Of a DNA stretch of 22,027 bases, positions 1 to 6,143 are shown in pieces; position 1 is the first letter of the stretch; each line of letters begins with the position of its first letter. The notes below the pieces were generated by a model that was not told the DNA's origin, ran no database searches, and saw only the letters and a program-made list of their open reading frames with translations. Source of the stretch: an uncultured Oscillospiraceae bacterium. Lineage in GTDB: Bacteria > Bacillota > Clostridia > Oscillospirales > Oscillospiraceae. The stretch spans positions 1-22,027 of the forward strand of contig CAADVN010000240.1 of the NCBI GenBank assembly GCA_900752445.1, written 5' to 3'. Position numbers and translations under genes: made by a program.

Positions 1-1132
1 CGAGCCGTGCCAGCCATGCGCCCTCGACGTACCAGACATCGTCCTCATGCCGTATCTCCACGTCCTCAGCCGTGCCGAGCTCCGGCTCGGGCGGGACGTA
101 GTCCGGCTCGTAGACGATGACGGGCGGCAGGTGCGCAAGCTCGCCCGCCGCGGCGCGCATCAGCTCCCGCGTGCCCACGGTGGACGCCGCCGAGAGCTCG
201 AAGAACCTGCAGCCCTTGGCCTCGACATGCGCGCGCAGGCGCTCAAGCTCGCCGCTGCCAGGCTCAAGCAGGTCGCACTTGTTCGCGGCGACGAGCTGCG
301 GCCGCGAGGCCAGCTCCGCGTTGTACTGCGCAAGCTCCGCGTTTATGGCCTCAAAGTCCTCCACGGGGTCGCGGCCCTCGCTGCCCGAGACGTCCACGAG
401 GTGGATGAGCAGGCGGCAGCGGTCTATATGCCTCAAAAAGTCGTGGCCCAGCCCCGCGCCCTCGCTCGCGCCCTCGATGATGCCGGGGATATCCGCGAGC
501 ACGAAGGACACGCCCTCGTCCACGTACACGACACCGAGATTCGGAAAGAGCGTGGTGAAGTGGTAGTTCGCTATCTTGGGATGCGCGTTCGACACGACGG
601 AGAGCAGCGTGCTCTTGCCGACGTTCGGGAAGCCGACAAGGCCCACGTCCGCGAGCAGCTTGAGCTCAAGCGTGATGGTGTGCGCCTCTCCGGGCAGGCC
701 GGGCTTGGCGAAGCGCGGCACCTGGCGCGTCGGCGTGGCGAAGTGCTTGTTGCCCCAGCCGCCCCTGCCGCCTCGGCAGGCGACGTAGTCCTCGCCCGAG
801 GACATGTCGTGCATGACGGCGCCGCTGTCCGCGTCGCGCAGCACGGTGCCGCGCGGGACCTTGAGTACGATGCTCTCGCCGTCCTTGCCGGAGCAGCGCT
901 TGCCCTGGCCGGGCTGGCCGTTGCCCGCCGTGAACTTGCGCTTGTAGCGGAAGTCCATGAGCGTGGACATGTGGTCGTCCACCGTAAAGATTATGCTGCC
1001 GCCGCGTCCGCCGTCACCGCCGTCCGGCCCGCCCGCCGCGACGTATTTCTCGCGGTGGAAGCTGACGGCGCCCGGCCCGCCGTCCCCGGCGCGCAGCTGG
1101 ATTGTTACCTTGTCAACAAATGGTGATGCCAT
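1..1132 (-). CDS. obg: GTPase Obg (ribosome assembly), 3' end cut off by window
   Basis: Essential P-loop GTPase that binds the maturing 50S subunit and is linked to ppGpp and stress control. Reading the minus strand gives the glycine-rich Obg fold first (residues about 1-158, many GG pairs such as GGRGG), then the GTPase domain: G1 GFPNVGKST near residue 168, G3 DIPGIIEG near 214, G4 NKCD near 284, and an ELSA G5 motif. The frame is still open at base 1 after 377 codons, so the C-terminal OCT region of this roughly 430-residue family lies outside. The ATG at 1130-1132 is chosen because a GGGAG ribosome site sits just upstream and the family's usual N-terminus follows at once. It follows rpmA by 60 bases containing a hairpin, and I see no promoter of its own there. 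Identity is sure from the motifs; only the end is unknown. Confidence 0.97.
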   Translation of the reverse strand, partial: MASPFVDKVTIQLRAGDGGPGAVSFHREKYVAAGGPDGGDGGRGGSIIFTVDDHMSTLMDFRYKRKFTAGNGQPGQGKRCSGKDGESIVLKVPRGTVLRDADSGAVMHDMSSGEDYVACRGGRGGWGNKHFATPTRQVPRFAKPGLPGEAHTITLELKLLADVGLVGFPNVGKSTLLSVVSNAHPKIANYHFTTLFPNLGVVYVDEGVSFVLADIPGIIEGASEGAGLGHDFLRHIDRCRLLIHLVDVSGSEGRDPVEDFEAINAELAQYNAELASRPQLVAANKCDLLEPGSGELERLRAHVEAKGCRFFELSAASTVGTRELMRAAAGELAHLPPVIVYEPDYVPPEPELGTAEDVEIRHEDDVWYVEGAWLARL

Positions 1133-1150
1133 AGTAATTCTCCCGATAGC

Positions 1151-1183
1151 AAAAAGAGACGGACCTTTCGTCCGTCTCTTTTT
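1151..1183 (-). terminator. Perfect hairpin between rpmA and obg, terminator or attenuator
   Basis: The arms 1151-1164 and 1170-1183 are exact reverse complements (14 pairs) around a 5-base loop. The outer part of the stem is A/T, so U runs flank the hairpin in both directions. On the transcribed (minus) strand the right arm ends in TTTTT and then GC. Because obg starts 18 bases downstream and no promoter fits in between, partial termination that lowers obg relative to the two ribosomal protein genes is the simplest reading. That reading is inference. Confidence 0.75.
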
Positions 1184-1192
1184 TGTTTTCTG

Positions 1193-1453
1193 TTACTGAT
1201 TGAGCTCGTAAACGGAGACCTTCTTGCGGTCCTTGCCGTAGCGCTCGAAACGGACGGTGCCGTCCACCAGCGAGAACAGGGTGTCGTCCTTGCCCTTGCC
1301 GACGTTGGTGCCCGGGTGGATCTTGGTCCCGCGCTGCCTGACGAGGATGTTGCCGGCGAGGACGAACTGCCCGTCGGCCCTCTTGGCGCCAAGACGCTTG
1401 GACTCGCTGTCGCGTCCGTTCTTGGTGGAGCCCATTCCCTTTTTATGTGCCAT
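1193..1453 (-). CDS. rpmA: 50S ribosomal protein L27
   Basis: Component of the large ribosomal subunit whose N-terminus reaches towards the peptidyl transferase centre. The 86-residue product starts MAHKKGMGSTKNGRDS and carries the family core SKRLGAKRADGQ and the IHPGTNVGKGKDD segment. A GGAGG site lies 9 bases before the ATG at 1451-1453. An in-frame TAA two codons upstream of the ATG rules out a longer start. This matters because many Bacillota make L27 with a short N-terminal extension removed by the Prp protease; here the mature-type N-terminus is encoded directly. It lies 35 bases after rplU and shares its promoter; no prp gene sits between them. Confidence 0.98.
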   Translation of the reverse strand: MAHKKGMGSTKNGRDSESKRLGAKRADGQFVLAGNILVRQRGTKIHPGTNVGKGKDDTLFSLVDGTVRFERYGKDRKKVSVYELNQ

Positions 1454-1488
1454 GTGTTACACCTCCAATGTCATAAGTGCGGAAAAAG

Positions 1489-1800
1489 TCACGCGATGGT
1501 CTCTATCTGGACCTTGGTGTAGGGCTGACGATGGCCCTGCGTGCGCTGGTAGCCCTTCTTGGGCTTCATCTTGTAGACGCGGACCTTCTTGCCGCGGCCG
1601 TTCTTCACGACATTGGCGGTGACGGAAGCGCCCTCGACAACGGGGGTACCGAACACGGCCTTATCCTCGTCGATGACGGCGAGAACACGGTCGAACTTCA
1701 CGGTGGCGCCGGCCTCGGCGTCGAGCTTCTCGACGTAGATGACATCGCCCTCTGCGACGCGGTACTGCTTACCGCCGGTCTCGATGACTGCATGCTTCAT
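1489..1800 (-). CDS. rplU: 50S ribosomal protein L21
   Basis: Large-subunit protein that binds 23S rRNA. The 103-residue product has the usual length and the family start MKHAVIETGGKQYRV, then EGDVIYVEKL, and the C-terminal KMKPKKGYQRTQGHRQPYT block typical of L21. The ATG follows a GAGAGAGG ribosome site at a rather long spacing of about 11 bases. A small stem (TCTCT/AGAGA) just upstream could pair with part of that site. It is the first gene of the rplU-rpmA-(obg) unit and has a near-consensus promoter. Isoleucine is coded by ATC in four of five places, unlike the non-ribosomal genes nearby, as expected for a highly expressed gene. Confidence 0.98.
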   Translation of the reverse strand: MKHAVIETGGKQYRVAEGDVIYVEKLDAEAGATVKFDRVLAVIDEDKAVFGTPVVEGASVTANVVKNGRGKKVRVYKMKPKKGYQRTQGHRQPYTKVQIETIA

Positions 1801-1878
1801 TTCTGTTTCATCCTCTCTCTAAGAGACTCGCTCTATGGGGTGGGGCGGGCGCCCTCTTCTAAACCCTGTCAATGCGGC
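1801..1878 (-). promoter_or_regulatory. 5' leader of rplU, possible L21 autoregulatory leader
   Basis: About 78 bases separate the predicted transcript start from the rplU ATG. The leader holds a GC-rich segment around GGGCGCCCGCCC and a TCTCT-TAG-AGAGA stem next to the ribosome site. L21 leaders with conserved structure are known upstream of rplU in Bacillota. I can see local pairing but cannot confirm the family without a covariance search. Confidence 0.35.
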
Positions 1879-1884
1879 CTAGAT

Positions 1885-1913
1885 ATAATACCACGCCGAA
1901 AACCCCCTGTCAA
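1885..1913 (-). promoter_or_regulatory. Sigma-A promoter for rplU-rpmA
   Basis: On the minus strand the -35 box TTGACA (1908-1913) is a perfect consensus and is separated by exactly 17 bases from the -10 box TATTAT (1885-1890). The predicted start near 1878 leaves a 78-base leader before rplU. The -35 box and spacer overlap one arm of the modC terminator hairpin. Confidence 0.88.
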
Positions 1914-1944
1914 CACCGTTTTTGGCATTTTGGCAGGAGGTTTT
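1899..1944 (-). terminator. Hairpin downstream of modC, overlapping the rplU promoter
   Basis: Arms 1899-1909 and 1934-1944 form an 11-pair stem with one G-U pair on the minus strand, around a 24-base loop. The stem begins 12 bases after the modC stop codon and ends in TTTT. The large loop and short U run make it a moderate terminator for the molybdenum operon. In the plus direction the U run is longer, but no plus-strand gene needs it. Confidence 0.55.
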
Positions 1945-1955
1945 TTCTTATTCTT

Positions 1956-3011
1956 TCAGTTTTTCGTCAGCGGCAGGATATCCGGCGCGGGCAGCTCGAC
2001 CCAGAGCTCACGCGGCCCGCCCAGGGCCTCCCAGCGCTCCTGCGGCAGCTCCATTCGGAGCCTGGCGTATCCCTCGGAGCCGCCCTGCGTCGCCATCATC
2101 ACCACCGTCGAAAAGGCCTCCGTCACGACCCTCTCCACCCGGCACCTCAGGCGGTTCTTGCCGGGGCCGTCCACGGGCTTCACGAAATGCGCACGCACGC
2201 CCACGTATTCCAGCCCTTCCGGCAGGGGCAGCGCGGTCTCGGATTTCGCCTGCCAGTCTGTCGCCTCCAGCCTGTGCTCCGAGACCCGCCGCGCGCGGCT
2301 TATATTCTTGCAGCCCGAGAGCAGGCAGGCCGACAGAGTCCGCGGCGAGTTGAACAGCTCCATCACGCCCTGCATCGCCTGCGCCCTGCCGCTGTCCAGC
2401 ACGCAGACCCTCGAGCAGAGCCTGTGCACCTCGTCCCGGTCATGCGTCACGAAAAGCACCGGGCCGGGGAACTCATCAAGCAGGTCGGCCAGCTCCAGCT
2501 CCACCTGCCACTTCAGATAGCTGTCCAGCGCCGAGAAGGGCTCGTCCAGCATCAGCACCTCCGGCTCGCTCGCCAGTATCCTCGCCAGCGCCGTGCGCTG
2601 CTGCTGCCCGCCCGAGAGCTGCCTCGGGTACTTATGCTCACAGCCCTCGAGATAGAACGACTTCACCAGCCGCTCCACCGTCTCCCGCCGCTTTGACCTG
2701 TCGCGCACTCCCACGGCTATGTTCTGCGCCAGCGTCATGTTCGGGAACAGCGCGTAGTTCTGGAACAGATAGCCAACCCGCCGCTGCTGCGGCGTCAAAT
2801 CTATCCGCTTCTCCGAATCGAACAGAACCCGACCGTCGAGGACTATCCGGCCCTCGTCTGGCCGCTCTATGCCCGCCACGCACTTGAGCGTCACGCTCTT
2901 GCCGCAGCCCGAGGCCCCGAGCAGGCCCGTCACCTCACCGTTTCCCGCCTCGAAATGCGCGTCCAGGCGGAAGCGGCCGAAGTCCTTTTTTATGTCAACC
3001 AACAGCGACAT
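1956..3011 (-). CDS. modC: Molybdate ABC transporter ATP-binding protein ModC
   Basis: Cytoplasmic ATPase that powers molybdate import with ModB and ModA. The 351-residue product shows Walker A GASGCGKS at residues 32-39, the ABC signature LSGGQQQR at about 132, Walker B VLMLDE followed by PFSALD at 152-162, and the switch histidine in FVTHD near 190. The last 120 residues are a regulatory tail that resembles a single divergent TOBE-type domain, as usual for ModC, which is how such ATPases sense oxyanions. The start codon overlaps the modB stop by one base (TGATG), indicating translational coupling. It is the last gene of the molybdenum operon and is followed by a hairpin. The tail alone could also fit sulfate or tungstate ATPases, but the ModA, Mop and molybdopterin neighbours favour molybdate (or tungstate). 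Confidence 0.95.
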   Translation of the reverse strand: MSLLVDIKKDFGRFRLDAHFEAGNGEVTGLLGASGCGKSVTLKCVAGIERPDEGRIVLDGRVLFDSEKRIDLTPQQRRVGYLFQNYALFPNMTLAQNIAVGVRDRSKRRETVERLVKSFYLEGCEHKYPRQLSGGQQQRTALARILASEPEVLMLDEPFSALDSYLKWQVELELADLLDEFPGPVLFVTHDRDEVHRLCSRVCVLDSGRAQAMQGVMELFNSPRTLSACLLSGCKNISRARRVSEHRLEATDWQAKSETALPLPEGLEYVGVRAHFVKPVDGPGKNRLRCRVERVVTEAFSTVVMMATQGGSEGYARLRMELPQERWEALGGPRELWVELPAPDILPLTKN

Positions 3012-3709
3012 CAGTCCACCCCCTCTGCGACGGCCTCTACATGGCGTTTGGGGCGTTTATCCTTCTTTTCGAGCATGTTCACGGCGAGCAGGACGACGGC
3101 GGAGATGCCGAGGTTCACGAGCACCCAGCGCATTGCCCCGGCGTCGTCGCCGGTGCGCCAGAGCTGGTACACCGTGGTCGAGATGGTCGCGGTCTTGCCG
3201 GGCGTATAGCCGGCTATCATGGAGGTCGCGCCGTATTCGCCGAGCGCCCTTGCGAAGGCGAGCACGGTGCCCGCGATGATGCCCTGTTTGCAGCAGGGCA
3301 TGCGCACGCGCCAGAATATCCAGGTATTCGAGCGCCCCAGCGTCTGGCCGGCGTAGGCGAGGTTCTTGTCGAAGGCCTCGAACGCGCCCCGCGCCGTGCG
3401 GTACATGAGCGGGAAGGCCACGACCGCCGAGGCGAAGATGGCGGAGTACCAGACCATGGTGAGCCGCACGTCGAACATCTCAAGGAACCACAGCCCTATC
3501 GTGCGCTTGGGGCCGAGCAGGCGCAGCAGGAAATAGCCGACGACCGTGGGCGGCAGCACGAGCGGCAGCGTCAAAATGACGTCCAGCACGCCCTTTATGA
3601 GCCTCGGCAGCTTGGCCACATAATAGGCCGCGAGGATGCCGAGGAAGAATATGATGACCGTCGAGACCGCCGCAATGCGCAGCGAGTTCCATAACGGGTA
3701 CCAGTCCAA
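3011..3709 (-). CDS. modB: Molybdate ABC transporter permease ModB
   Basis: Inner-membrane permease of the molybdate importer. The 232 residues match the family length. Hydrophobic segments lie at about 9-32, 40-65, 88-103, 143-168 and 196-214, with the cytoplasmic coupling loop (AYAGQTLGRSNTWIFWRVRMP region, about 116-137) between the third and fourth. The segment RALGEYGATSMIAG is characteristic of ModB. The reading frame can only begin at a TTG (3707-3709), since an in-frame stop lies two codons upstream and no ATG follows nearby; a GAGGGG site precedes it. modA ends 87 bases upstream, past a GC-rich hairpin, whereas modC follows with a one-base overlap. The weak start codon plus the hairpin would keep permease levels below those of the binding protein. 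Confidence 0.95.
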   Translation of the reverse strand: MDWYPLWNSLRIAAVSTVIIFFLGILAAYYVAKLPRLIKGVLDVILTLPLVLPPTVVGYFLLRLLGPKRTIGLWFLEMFDVRLTMVWYSAIFASAVVAFPLMYRTARGAFEAFDKNLAYAGQTLGRSNTWIFWRVRMPCCKQGIIAGTVLAFARALGEYGATSMIAGYTPGKTATISTTVYQLWRTGDDAGAMRWVLVNLGISAVVLLAVNMLEKKDKRPKRHVEAVAEGVD

Positions 3710-3737
3710 GTCAGATCACCCCTCAAGTAATAAAGAA

Positions 3738-3776
3738 GGCCGGTGCGGCGGAGCTGCGGCCCCGGCCGCGCCGGCC
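3738..3776 (-). terminator. GC-rich hairpin between modA and modB, likely attenuator
   Basis: Arms 3738-3749 and 3765-3776 pair over 11 of 12 positions (one A-C mismatch on the minus strand). On the transcribed strand the stem is followed by TTCTTTATTACTT. It lies between the modA stop and the modB ribosome site. Such hairpins commonly lower or stabilise parts of transporter messages so that the binding protein is made in excess; that role here is inference. Confidence 0.6.
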
Positions 3777-3796
3777 CGAGGTGGAAAGTATGCCTG

Positions 3797-4684
3797 TTAC
3801 AGCACGGTGAAGCCCACGCCCTCGAGTATGGCTATGGCGTCGGCGTCCGTGTGGATGTAGTCGAGGAAGGCCTGGGCCGCCTCTGCGGCCTCGGTCGTGC
3901 CGCTCTTCATCACCGCGGCGGGGTAGATGACCTGGTCGCACATGTCGGCGGCAGCCTTGTCCACGACGTTCAGCTCATAGGTGAAGGCGTCGGTGGCGTA
4001 GATGATGCCGCAGTCCACGGCGCCCTCCTTGACCTGGTTTGCGACCTCGGAGACGTTCGAGGCGTAGGTGACCTTGCCCGCGGACTCGAGGCCCGCGATG
4101 TCTATGCCCAGGTACTCGAGTATCTGCAGCGAGTACGCGCCGACGGGCACGTCGTCGTTGCCGAGGCAGAGCAGGCTCAGCTTGTCGGTCGCGAGGTCGG
4201 AGAAGCTCTCGATGCCCGCCGGGTTGTCGTCAGGCACGGCGAGGACGACCTTGTTCTCCACGAGGTCTATGCGGCTGTCGGAGACGACGTAGTCGAGGCC
4301 GTCGGTGTTGGTGCCGGTGCTGTCGGCGGCGTCGAGCTGGTTCATCTGCTTCTGCGCGGCGGAGATGAAGAGGTCGCAGACCGCGCCCTCCTCTATCTGG
4401 GTCTTGAGCGTGCCCGAGGAATCGAAGGTGAAGGTCAGGGTCACGTTCGGCGCGACTTCCTTATACAGCTCGGCTATCTGGGCCAGCGTGGCCTCCATGG
4501 ACGCTGCGGCGAAGACTATGACCTCGACAGGCGTGGGCGCAGGGTCTACGAAGTCGTCGCCCGGGGTCTCCTCAGGGGCCTCGGTCTCTGCGGGCGGCTC
4601 GGTGGTCGTATCGCTCTCCTGCCCGCAGGCGGCGAGGGTAAAGACCATGCAGAGTGCCAGCAGCAGTGCAAGCAGCTTTTTCAT
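3797..4684 (-). CDS. modA: Molybdate-binding lipoprotein ModA
   Basis: Extracellular solute-binding protein that captures molybdate (possibly tungstate) and delivers it to ModBC. The 295-residue precursor begins MKKLLALLLALCMVFTLAAC: a short basic start, a hydrophobic core and the lipobox LAAC, so Cys20 is the predicted lipidated residue after signal peptidase II cleavage. A Thr/Glu/Pro-rich linker (about 21-52) tethers the binding domain. That domain opens with the family hallmark VIVFAAASM near residue 55, followed by FTFDSSGTLKTQIEEGA and DLFISAAQ. An AAAGGAG site precedes the ATG. It follows the mop gene by 28 bases. Lipidation would depend on Lgt, part of which is encoded at the right edge of this window. 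Isoleucine codons are 8 ATA, 7 ATC and no ATT. Confidence 0.96.
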   Translation of the reverse strand: MKKLLALLLALCMVFTLAACGQESDTTTEPPAETEAPEETPGDDFVDPAPTPVEVIVFAAASMEATLAQIAELYKEVAPNVTLTFTFDSSGTLKTQIEEGAVCDLFISAAQKQMNQLDAADSTGTNTDGLDYVVSDSRIDLVENKVVLAVPDDNPAGIESFSDLATDKLSLLCLGNDDVPVGAYSLQILEYLGIDIAGLESAGKVTYASNVSEVANQVKEGAVDCGIIYATDAFTYELNVVDKAAADMCDQVIYPAAVMKSGTTEAAEAAQAFLDYIHTDADAIAILEGVGFTVL

Positions 4685-4712
4685 TTCAATTGCTCCTTTA
4701 CCTTTTTGTTCC

Positions 4713-4922
4713 TCAGTCCACCGCTACCATGACGGAGGTGGCCTTGATGACCGCGATGGCGGGCTTGCCCACCTCAAGCCCAAGTTCCTTGATGGAGGCC
4801 ATTGATATGGTGGCCGTGACGACGTTGCCGCCGCCGATGTCGAGCTTGACGATGCCGTTCACAGCGCCCTCGTCTATGCCGACGACGGTGCCGCGAAGCT
4901 GGTTCCTTGCGCTAAGACGCAT
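4713..4922 (-). CDS. mop: Molbindin (Mop), single-domain molybdate-binding protein
   Basis: Small cytoplasmic oxyanion-binding protein of the Mop/TOBE family, which assembles into oligomers that store or buffer molybdate. The 69 residues begin MRLSARNQLRGTVVGIDEGAV and include the family pattern of SARNQ-x-GTV, then VNGIVKLDIGGGNVVTATIS, and a hydrophobic end KATSVMVAVD. The frame is open further upstream to 5003, but the ATG at 4920-4922 is preferred: it follows a GGAGG site at 8 bases, begins exactly at the family N-terminus, and avoids overlap with the preceding gene. It lies 32 bases after the molybdopterin-binding-domain gene and 28 before modA, consistent with one operon. A small stem (TGAGCG/CGCTCA) includes the previous gene's stop codon. 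Confidence 0.93.
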   Translation of the reverse strand: MRLSARNQLRGTVVGIDEGAVNGIVKLDIGGGNVVTATISMASIKELGLEVGKPAIAVIKATSVMVAVD

Positions 4923-4954
4923 GTGTTTTCCCTCCTTTCCTGTGAGCGGAACGC

Positions 4955-5980
4955 TCAGTTGCCCTTGCCGAAGGGACAGATGGGGTAGCGGCAGTCGCCG
5001 CATCCGAGGCAGAGGCCGCCGTTGCCGAGGGCCTTTATCTCGCTTCTCGTGACCCGCACTCCCGCGGCTATGCGCGGCAGCATCAGGTCGAACACCGTGG
5101 CCTTCGCGTACATGACGCAGCCGGGCAGGCCCATGACGGGCGTGCCGTCCTCGAAATAGCCCAGCAGGAACATGGCTCCCGGCAGCACCGGCGCGCCGTA
5201 GCAGACGATATCCGCTCCCGTGTCCTTGATTGCGCCGGGCGTCCTGTCGTCCGGGTCCACGCTCATGCCGCCGGTGCAGAGCACCATGTCAACGCCCTTC
5301 GCCTTGAAATCCAGCACGGCCCTCGTTATCGCCTCGCGGTCGTCGCCCGGCAGGGCGTGCTCCGTGACCTCGATGCCGTAGGCCCTCAGCTTATCCACGA
5401 TGACCGGCGTGAAGGTGTCCTCAATGAGCCCCTTCGCCACCTCGCTGCCCGTCGTGACGAGGCCGCAGGTCTTGAGCACATAGGGCCTCAGCGACAGTAT
5501 CGGCTCCGGCCCGGCAAGCCTCTCCGCCTCGCGGAGCTTCTCCTCTTCTATGACCAGCGGGATTATCCTCATTCCCGCGAGCTTCGCGCCCTTTTTCACG
5601 CCCGTGTTCGAGTGCCGCGTCGCTATCATCAGCTCATCCTGCTCGTTGAGCGCGTTCAGTTTAGTTATGTCAACCCGAAACAGCCCGTCGCAGTCGGCGA
5701 TGAGCTCGATCTTGCCCTCCTTCACCGGGGTCGGGTGCATATTTTCACTCTGGCAGAGGGCGCGCAGGCGCTCCGCGGCGTCGTCCTCGTGCACCATGCC
5801 CTCGTCCTTCTCCCAGACGTAGATATGCTCCTTGCCCATCGAGAGCAGCACCGGCACGTCCTCCTCCGTGACGACATGGCCCTTCCTGAAGCGCGCGTCC
5901 TTTGTCACGCCTACGATTATCTGAGTCATGTCATGGCAGAGCACATGTCCCACCGCGTCCTGCACAGAGATAAGTTTCAT
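4955..5980 (-). CDS. Molybdopterin-binding (MoCF/MoeA-like) domain protein with Cys-rich tail
   Basis: First gene of the molybdenum operon, 341 residues. The middle and C-terminal part is a molybdopterin-binding domain as in MogA/MoeA: LKTCGLVTTGSEV near residue 172, a TGGMSVDPDDRTPGAI loop near 242, and GTPVMGLPGCVMYAKA near 282, like the GLPGNP loop of MoeA. The N-terminal 160 residues are MoeA-like only in part (HDMTQI near 22) and I do not recognise them as a full MoeA. The last 20 residues carry Cys324, Cys327, Cys330 and Cys335 in CLGCGDCRYPICPFGKG, which suggests a bound metal or Fe-S group. A longer frame to 6061 exists, but the ATG at 5978-5980 has a strong GGAGGGG site 7 bases away and lies downstream of a good promoter. 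It probably acts in molybdenum cofactor assembly or sensing; the exact reaction is unknown. Confidence 0.85.
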   Translation of the reverse strand: MKLISVQDAVGHVLCHDMTQIIVGVTKDARFRKGHVVTEEDVPVLLSMGKEHIYVWEKDEGMVHEDDAAERLRALCQSENMHPTPVKEGKIELIADCDGLFRVDITKLNALNEQDELMIATRHSNTGVKKGAKLAGMRIIPLVIEEEKLREAERLAGPEPILSLRPYVLKTCGLVTTGSEVAKGLIEDTFTPVIVDKLRAYGIEVTEHALPGDDREAITRAVLDFKAKGVDMVLCTGGMSVDPDDRTPGAIKDTGADIVCYGAPVLPGAMFLLGYFEDGTPVMGLPGCVMYAKATVFDLMLPRIAAGVRVTRSEIKALGNGGLCLGCGDCRYPICPFGKGN

Positions 5981-6010
5981 CGCAGTTCCCCTCCAAACAG
6001 CTTTTTTACC

Positions 6011-6039
6011 AATATAACACACCGCCCACCAAATTGCAA
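6011..6039 (-). promoter_or_regulatory. Promoter of the molybdenum operon
   Basis: On the minus strand TTGCAA (6034-6039) and TATATT (6011-6016) are separated by exactly 17 bases. The predicted start near 6004 leaves a leader of only about 24 bases, too short for a molybdenum cofactor riboswitch. The position just after the tyrS terminator and before the first operon gene supports it. Confidence 0.72.
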
Positions 6040-6066
6040 TCAAAAACAATTCGTTTTTCAATTGCA
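6035..6066. promoter_or_regulatory. Inverted repeat overlapping the molybdenum promoter, candidate operator
   Basis: TGCAAT-C-AAAAAC (6035-6047) is mirrored by GTTTTT-CA-ATTGCA (6053-6066) around a 5-base AATTC centre, giving 12 matched positions per arm. The left arm covers the -35 box. Because it lies upstream of the predicted transcript start it is more likely a protein-binding site than an RNA structure. A ModE-type or other repressor is possible, but none is encoded in the window. Confidence 0.5.
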
Positions 6067-6097
6067 GTCGCTGCGTTTTGTAATATGATAAAAATAG

Positions 6098-6127
6098 AAA
6101 GCGCCCGCTCCATAGAGCGGGCGCTTT
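6098..6127 (-). terminator. Strong intrinsic terminator after tyrS
   Basis: Arms 6098-6110 and 6115-6127 are perfect complements (13 pairs, GC-rich) with a 4-base loop. On the minus strand the stem is followed by CTATTTTTATC. It starts 16 bases after the tyrS stop and separates the dxs-to-tyrS unit from the molybdenum operon. Confidence 0.92.
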
Positions 6128-6143
6128 GCTGCGCTGGCTTTGC

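Noticed and set aside
1801..1815. Four-codon mini frame ATG-AAA-CAG-AAA-TGA touching the rplU start
   Set aside because: The ATG directly abuts the GAGG site with no spacing, so initiation there is not plausible.
3743..4732. 329-codon plus-strand open frame opposite modA
   Set aside because: Gly/Val/Leu-rich shadow with no recognisable domain; modA has a signal peptide and binding-protein motifs.
4923..5003. 27-residue extension of Mop
   Set aside because: It would overlap the preceding gene, and the internal ATG has a GGAGG site and the usual family N-terminus.
5981..6004. Molybdenum cofactor riboswitch before the molybdenum operon
   Set aside because: The leader from the predicted start is only about 24 bases, far too short.
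5981..6061. 27-residue extension of the molybdopterin-binding protein
   Set aside because: It would start upstream of the -10 box of the predicted promoter; the ATG at 5980 has a strong ribosome site.
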